Source: Pseudomonas mangrovi
GTDB lineage: Bacteria > Pseudomonadota > Gammaproteobacteria > Pseudomonadales > Pseudomonadaceae
DNA length: 53,643 nucleotides
Assembly: GCF_003052585.1 (NCBI RefSeq)
Contig: NZ_QASN01000015.1
Coordinates: 14,015-67,657 of the forward strand
Reading direction: 5' to 3'
Shown here piece after piece: positions 49,477 through 53,643 of this stretch. Made by a program: the position numbers and the translations under genes. The notes under the pieces were generated by a model. It had not been told where the DNA came from, ran no database searches, and saw only the letters and a list, made by a program, of their open reading frames with translations. The first letter of the stretch is position 1, and each line of letters opens with the position of its first letter.

Positions 49477-52176
49477 ATGAGTGAAATCAGCCGCGCCGCA
49501 CTGTTCGGCAAACTGAACAGCCTGGCCTACAAGGCCATCGAATCCGCCACCGTGTTCTGCAAGCTGCGCGGCAACCCTTATGTCGAGCTGGTGCACTGGA
49601 TTCACCAGATCCTGCAGCTGCAGGATTCCGACCTGCACCAGATCGTGCGCCAGTTCAGCCTTGACCCGGCGCGCCTGGCCAAGGACGTGACCGAGGCGCT
49701 GGATCGCCTGCCGCGCGGCTCGACTTCGATCACCGACCTGTCCTCCCACGTCGAGGAAGCCGTCGAGCGCGGCTGGGTCTACGGCAGCCTGATGTTCGGC
49801 GAAACCCAGGTGCGCACCGGCTACCTGGTGGTCGGTGTATTGAAGACGCCGAGCCTGCGCCACGCGCTGTCGGCGATCTCCCGTGAGTTCGACAAGGTCA
49901 AGGTCGAGGCGCTGGTCGAGCGCTTCGCCGAGTACGTCGGCAACTCGCCAGAAAATGGCCAGTCGGCCTCCGATGGTTTCAGCGCCGGTGCTGTGCCAGG
50001 CGAGGCCAGCGGCGCCATGGCGCCGGGCGCGATGGGCAAGCAGGAGGCGCTCAAGCGCTTCACCGTGGATCTGACCGAGCAGGCGCGCAGCGGCAAGATC
50101 GACCCGATCGTCGGCCGTGACGAGGAGATTCGCCAGCTGGTCGACATCCTCATGCGTCGCCGCCAGAACAACCCGATCCTCACCGGCGAGGCCGGTGTCG
50201 GCAAGACCGCGGTGGTCGAAGGCTTTGCCCTGCGCATCGTCGCCGGGGACGTCCCGCCGTCGCTCAAGGATGTCGAGTTGCGTGCTCTGGACGTCGGCCT
50301 GCTGCAGGCCGGCGCGAGCATGAAGGGTGAGTTCGAACAGCGCCTGCGCCAGGTGATCGACGAGGTCCAGGCCTCGGCCAAGCCGATCATCATGTTCATC
50401 GACGAGGCGCATACCCTGGTCGGCGCCGGTGGCGCAGCCGGTACCGGCGATGCCGCCAACCTGCTCAAGCCTGCGCTGGCGCGTGGCACCCTGCGTACCG
50501 TCGCAGCCACCACCTGGGCCGAGTACAAGAAGCACATCGAGAAGGACCCGGCGCTGACCCGTCGCTTCCAGGTGGTACAGGTCGAGGAGCCGTCCGAGCA
50601 CAAGGCGATCCTGATGATGCGTGGCGTCGCCGCGACCATGGAGAAGCACCACAAGGTGCAGATTCTCGACGAAGCGCTGGAAGCCTCGGTCAAGCTGTCG
50701 CACCGCTACATCCCGGCGCGCCAGCTGCCGGACAAGTCGGTGAGCCTGCTCGATACCGCCTGCGCCCGCGTGGCGATCAGCCTGCATGCGGTGCCGGCCG
50801 AGGTCGACGACAGCCGTCGGCGCATCGAGGCGCTGGAGGTCGAGTTGTCGATCATCGGCCGTGAAGAACAGATCGGCGTCGCCATCGGCGGCCGGCGCAA
50901 CGACGCTGAAACTGCCCTGGGCGAGGAACGCGAGCGTCTGGCTGCCCTGGAAGCCCGCTGGGCCGAGGAGAAGGCGCTGGTCGACGAGCTGCTCGATGCC
51001 CGCGCCCGGCTGCGCAGCAATGCCGAGGCGGTAGACGCCAGCGCTCGTGAGCCTGGCCCGGAGCAGTCGAGCCTGAGCGATGCCGAGCGCGCCGCGCTGC
51101 ACGAGCGCCTGGCTCAGCTGCAACAGCAACTGGCCGAGCTGCAAGGCGAAACGCCGCTGATCCTGCCGATCGTCGACTACCAGGCGGTGGCCTCGGTGGT
51201 GGCGGACTGGACCGGTATCCCGGTCGGACGCATGGCGCGCAACGAGCTGGAAACCGTGCTCAACCTCGGTACCCATCTGAAGAAACGCATCATTGGCCAG
51301 GATCATGCGCTGGAGATGATCGCCAAACGCATCCAGACCTCGCGTGCCGGGCTGGACAACCCGAGCAAGCCGATCGGCGTATTCATGCTCGCCGGCACCT
51401 CCGGGGTCGGCAAGACCGAGACCGCGCTGGCGCTGGCCGAAGCCATGTATGGCGGTGAGCAGAACGTCATCACCATCAACATGAGCGAGTTCCAGGAAGC
51501 CCACACCGTTTCCACCCTCAAGGGCGCGCCGCCCGGCTACATCGGCTACGGCGAGGGCGGCGTGCTGACCGAGGCGGTCCGCCGCAAACCTTATAGCGTG
51601 GTGCTGCTCGATGAGGTCGAGAAGGCTCACCCGGATGTCCACGAGATCTTTTTCCAGGTCTTCGACAAGGGCGTGATGGAGGACGGTGAAGGCCGCCAGA
51701 TCGACTTCAAGAACACCCTGATCCTGCTCACCACCAACGCCGGCACCGACATGATCGCCGGCCTGTGCAGCGACCCTGAGCTGATGCCAGAGCCGGATGC
51801 CATCGCCAAGTCGCTGCGCGAGCCGCTGCTGAAGATCTTCCCGCCGGCGCTGCTTGGCCGTCTGGTGACCATCCCCTACTACCCGCTCTCCGACGAGATG
51901 CTCAAGTCGATCACCCGGCTGCAGCTGGAGCGGATCAAGAAGCGCGTCGAAGCTACCCACAAGGTGCCCTTCGACTACGCCGACGCCGTGGTCGACCTGG
52001 TGGTATCGCGCTGCACCGAGACCGAGAGCGGTGGTCGCCAGATCGACGCCATTCTTACCAACAGCATGCTGCCGGAACTGTCCCGGCAGTTCCTCAACCA
52101 CCTGCTCGAGGGCAAGCAGATCAGCGGTGTGTCGGTCGCAGTCGAGGACGGGGATTTCAGCTACGAATTGGCCTGA
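49477..52176 (+). CDS. clpV: ClpV, T6SS sheath-recycling AAA+ ATPase
   Basis: The 899-residue ClpB-like unfoldase has an N-domain, two AAA+ modules with Walker A GEAGVGKTAVVEG (about 237) and GTSGVGKTETALALAE (about 640), and a middle coiled coil (about 440-570). It disassembles contracted TssB/TssC sheath. AAGGAG precedes the ATG. Confidence 0.97.
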   Translation: MSEISRAALFGKLNSLAYKAIESATVFCKLRGNPYVELVHWIHQILQLQDSDLHQIVRQFSLDPARLAKDVTEALDRLPRGSTSITDLSSHVEEAVERGWVYGSLMFGETQVRTGYLVVGVLKTPSLRHALSAISREFDKVKVEALVERFAEYVGNSPENGQSASDGFSAGAVPGEASGAMAPGAMGKQEALKRFTVDLTEQARSGKIDPIVGRDEEIRQLVDILMRRRQNNPILTGEAGVGKTAVVEGFALRIVAGDVPPSLKDVELRALDVGLLQAGASMKGEFEQRLRQVIDEVQASAKPIIMFIDEAHTLVGAGGAAGTGDAANLLKPALARGTLRTVAATTWAEYKKHIEKDPALTRRFQVVQVEEPSEHKAILMMRGVAATMEKHHKVQILDEALEASVKLSHRYIPARQLPDKSVSLLDTACARVAISLHAVPAEVDDSRRRIEALEVELSIIGREEQIGVAIGGRRNDAETALGEERERLAALEARWAEEKALVDELLDARARLRSNAEAVDASAREPGPEQSSLSDAERAALHERLAQLQQQLAELQGETPLILPIVDYQAVASVVADWTGIPVGRMARNELETVLNLGTHLKKRIIGQDHALEMIAKRIQTSRAGLDNPSKPIGVFMLAGTSGVGKTETALALAEAMYGGEQNVITINMSEFQEAHTVSTLKGAPPGYIGYGEGGVLTEAVRRKPYSVVLLDEVEKAHPDVHEIFFQVFDKGVMEDGEGRQIDFKNTLILLTTNAGTDMIAGLCSDPELMPEPDAIAKSLREPLLKIFPPALLGRLVTIPYYPLSDEMLKSITRLQLERIKKRVEATHKVPFDYADAVVDLVVSRCTETESGGRQIDAILTNSMLPELSRQFLNHLLEGKQISGVSVAVEDGDFSYELA

Positions 52177-52277
52177 GCCATACGCACGCGCATGCATGGC
52201 CGCTGCAGCGGCCGTGCCGGCCTTACGACTGAGCCGGCGGAGGTCGGGGCAAGCGCCAGGTGACCGGGGGAAAGCGT

Positions 52278-52601
52278 ATGGAAACTGCCAAGCGGCGTGC
52301 CCCTGGTGCCAGGCCAGTCGTACACGAGGGTGTGCGCTATGAGCAACGGAGTGCTCCCAGGGCGGATGGCTTCAAGCAGTTCGGCGCAGTGATAGCGGCG
52401 ATCGACGAGGCTATTGGCGAGCAGTTGTGGGCCGTGCAGCTGTACGAGACCCTGTTCGATCCCGCCGAAGAGCAGGACGCACAAGAGGTCTACGTCAGCG
52501 AACTGTGCCTGGACGCCAAGCAGGGCGTGCTCAAGGCAACGGACGAACGTAAGCGCGTCTGGCTGATTCGGCTGAGTGACGGGAGTGTCAGCCTGCAGTG
52601 A
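52278..52601 (+). CDS. Unknown 107-residue protein between clpV and vgrG
   Basis: The protein has a basic N-terminus (METAKRRAPGARPVV) and a compact beta-rich domain (KQFGAVIAAIDEAIGEQLWAVQLYETLF, then YVSELCLD, ending in RVWLIRLSDGSVSLQ). No signal peptide or membrane segment. GGGGGAAAG gives a ribosome-binding site before the ATG at 52278. I recall similar uncharacterised proteins but no function. Position suggests it is co-expressed with the T6SS tip genes. Confidence 0.75.
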   Translation: METAKRRAPGARPVVHEGVRYEQRSAPRADGFKQFGAVIAAIDEAIGEQLWAVQLYETLFDPAEEQDAQEVYVSELCLDAKQGVLKATDERKRVWLIRLSDGSVSLQ

Positions 52602-52760
52602 GCCGCGCGCCTCTTCATTCGACTCCGGTGGAGTCCCCCGACATGGCCGGTATTGCCGACTTGGTGTGCCTGGGTGGTTCGCGGAGACCACCGGTCGCAG
52701 ATTTTTCGTTCAACAGACATCGGCTACGGAACCGCGTGAGCCGATGAAGCAAGGATCGTA

Positions 52761-53643
52761 ATGGCACTGACACAACAGACGCGCCTGGCGAAGGTCTTCA
52801 GCCCGCTTGGCGACAACACCCTGCTGCTCGAGCGTATGGACGGTGTCGAGGAGCTCGGGCGGCCTTTCGAGTTCGAACTGAGCCTGGTTTCCGAGCAGAT
52901 CGCCCTGCCACTGGATGCGCTGCTGGGCAAGCCGATGGGCCTGTCGCTGCAACTGCACGACGGCGGCGAGCGCTACTTCCACGGCATAGTCGCGCGCGCC
53001 AGCCAGACCGCGGGCTCCGGCCAGTTCGCCGGCTACCGCGTCACTCTGCGGCCCTGGCTGTGGCTGATGTCGCGCACCTCCGACTGCCGCATCTTCCAGA
53101 ACATGACGGTGCCGGACATCATCAAGAAGGTCTTCCGCGACCTCGGTTTCTCCGATTTCGAGGACAGTCTCTCTCGCGGTTATCGCGAGTGGGACTACTG
53201 CGTGCAGTACCGCGAGACCAGCCTGGACTTCGTCACCCGGCTGATGGAACAGGAGGGCATCTACTTCTGGTTTCGCCATGAAAAGAGCCGCCACGTGCTG
53301 GTGCTTTCCGACGCCTACGGCGCGCATTCGACGGTGCCCGGCTACGCCTCGGTGCCCTACTACCCGCCGACCGAGGAACAGCGCGAGCGTGACCACTTCT
53401 TCGACTGGTACATGGCGCGCGAGGTGCAGCCCGGTTCGCTGACGCTCAACGACTACGACTTCGAGCGCCCCAGCGCTCGTCTCGAGGTGCGCTCCACGGT
53501 GCCGCGCGGTCACACCGCCGCCGACTACCCGCTCTACGACTACCCCGGTGAATACGTACAGACCGGCGATGGCGAGCACTATGCGCGCACCCGCATCGAG
53601 GCCATCCAGACCCAGTTCGAGCGCGTCCAGCTGCGCGGCAAGG
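52761..53643 (+). CDS. vgrG: VgrG, T6SS tip protein (partial, runs off the window)
   Basis: The frame from ATG 52761, with AAGGA just before it, stays open to the window's end (294 residues seen). It shows the gp27-like start of VgrG: DGVEELGRPFEFELSLVSEQ, RLEVRSTVPRG-type segments, EGIYFWFRHE and the GDGEHYARTRIEAIQ stretch. The needle domain and any C-terminal extension lie beyond the window, so it is not clear whether it is an 'evolved' VgrG. Confidence 0.95.
   Translation, partial: MALTQQTRLAKVFSPLGDNTLLLERMDGVEELGRPFEFELSLVSEQIALPLDALLGKPMGLSLQLHDGGERYFHGIVARASQTAGSGQFAGYRVTLRPWLWLMSRTSDCRIFQNMTVPDIIKKVFRDLGFSDFEDSLSRGYREWDYCVQYRETSLDFVTRLMEQEGIYFWFRHEKSRHVLVLSDAYGAHSTVPGYASVPYYPPTEEQRERDHFFDWYMAREVQPGSLTLNDYDFERPSARLEVRSTVPRGHTAADYPLYDYPGEYVQTGDGEHYARTRIEAIQTQFERVQLRGK

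Noticed and set aside
49420..52197. A minus-strand open frame of over 900 codons opposite clpV
   Set aside because: Shadow of clpV: composition is repetitive (RLQ, HQV, GQ runs) and there is no ribosome-binding site or domain.
52198..52213. 16-base perfect palindrome GGCCGCTGCAGCGGCC after clpV as a terminator
   Set aside because: No T run follows; it may be only a GC-rich chance palindrome, so it is not listed as a terminator.

Overview
The window is GC-rich Pseudomonas-type DNA (Pseudomonas in the broad sense; the integron integrase and attC family resemble those of the P. stutzeri group, but the species is not fixed by the sequence). It holds four blocks: a denitrification locus, a chromosomal integron, a fatty-acid/CoA gene cluster with a sugar epimerase, and a nearly complete H1-like type VI secretion system (T6SS) cut off by the window's right edge.

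Left (1-4515): two copies of an intergenic repeat pair precede norC-norB, which encode the cytochrome-c-linked nitric oxide reductase. A perfect FNR/DNR-type box and a good -10 element sit at the right spacing for class II activation. A strong terminator separates norB from norD.

Integron (about 4620-16385): the integrase gene intI reads rightward and cassettes extend leftward with every gene on the minus strand. I count ten cassette units, from a GFA-family gene at the far end to an unknown 119-residue gene next to attI, and nine readable attC sites plus one probable remnant. intI has a sigma70-like promoter overlapped downstream by a perfect LexA box, but its reading frame is broken by one extra G in a G run. 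One 'cassette' is about 5 kb and carries an AraC-type regulator and a large autotransporter. The cassette genes are visibly more AT-rich than the flanks.

Middle (16500-22250): a minus-strand operon of a bifunctional enoyl-CoA hydratase/3-hydroxyacyl-CoA dehydrogenase and two acyl-CoA dehydrogenases, then a divergent hexose-6-phosphate epimerase gene.

Right (22390-53643): a T6SS in two divergent arms. The minus arm is fha-tssJ-tssK-tssL-tssM-tagF-pppA-ppkA-tagT-tagS-tagR-tagQ, so both the assembly machinery and the full threonine-phosphorylation control pathway are present. The plus arm is tssA-tssB-tssC-hcp-(Tae-type amidase effector and immunity gene)-tagJ-tssE-tssF-tssG-clpV-(unknown 107-residue gene)-vgrG. 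The leaders of fha and tssA contain GGA-loop hairpins over or near the ribosome-binding sites, as expected for RsmA control. No tRNA, rRNA or CRISPR array was seen.
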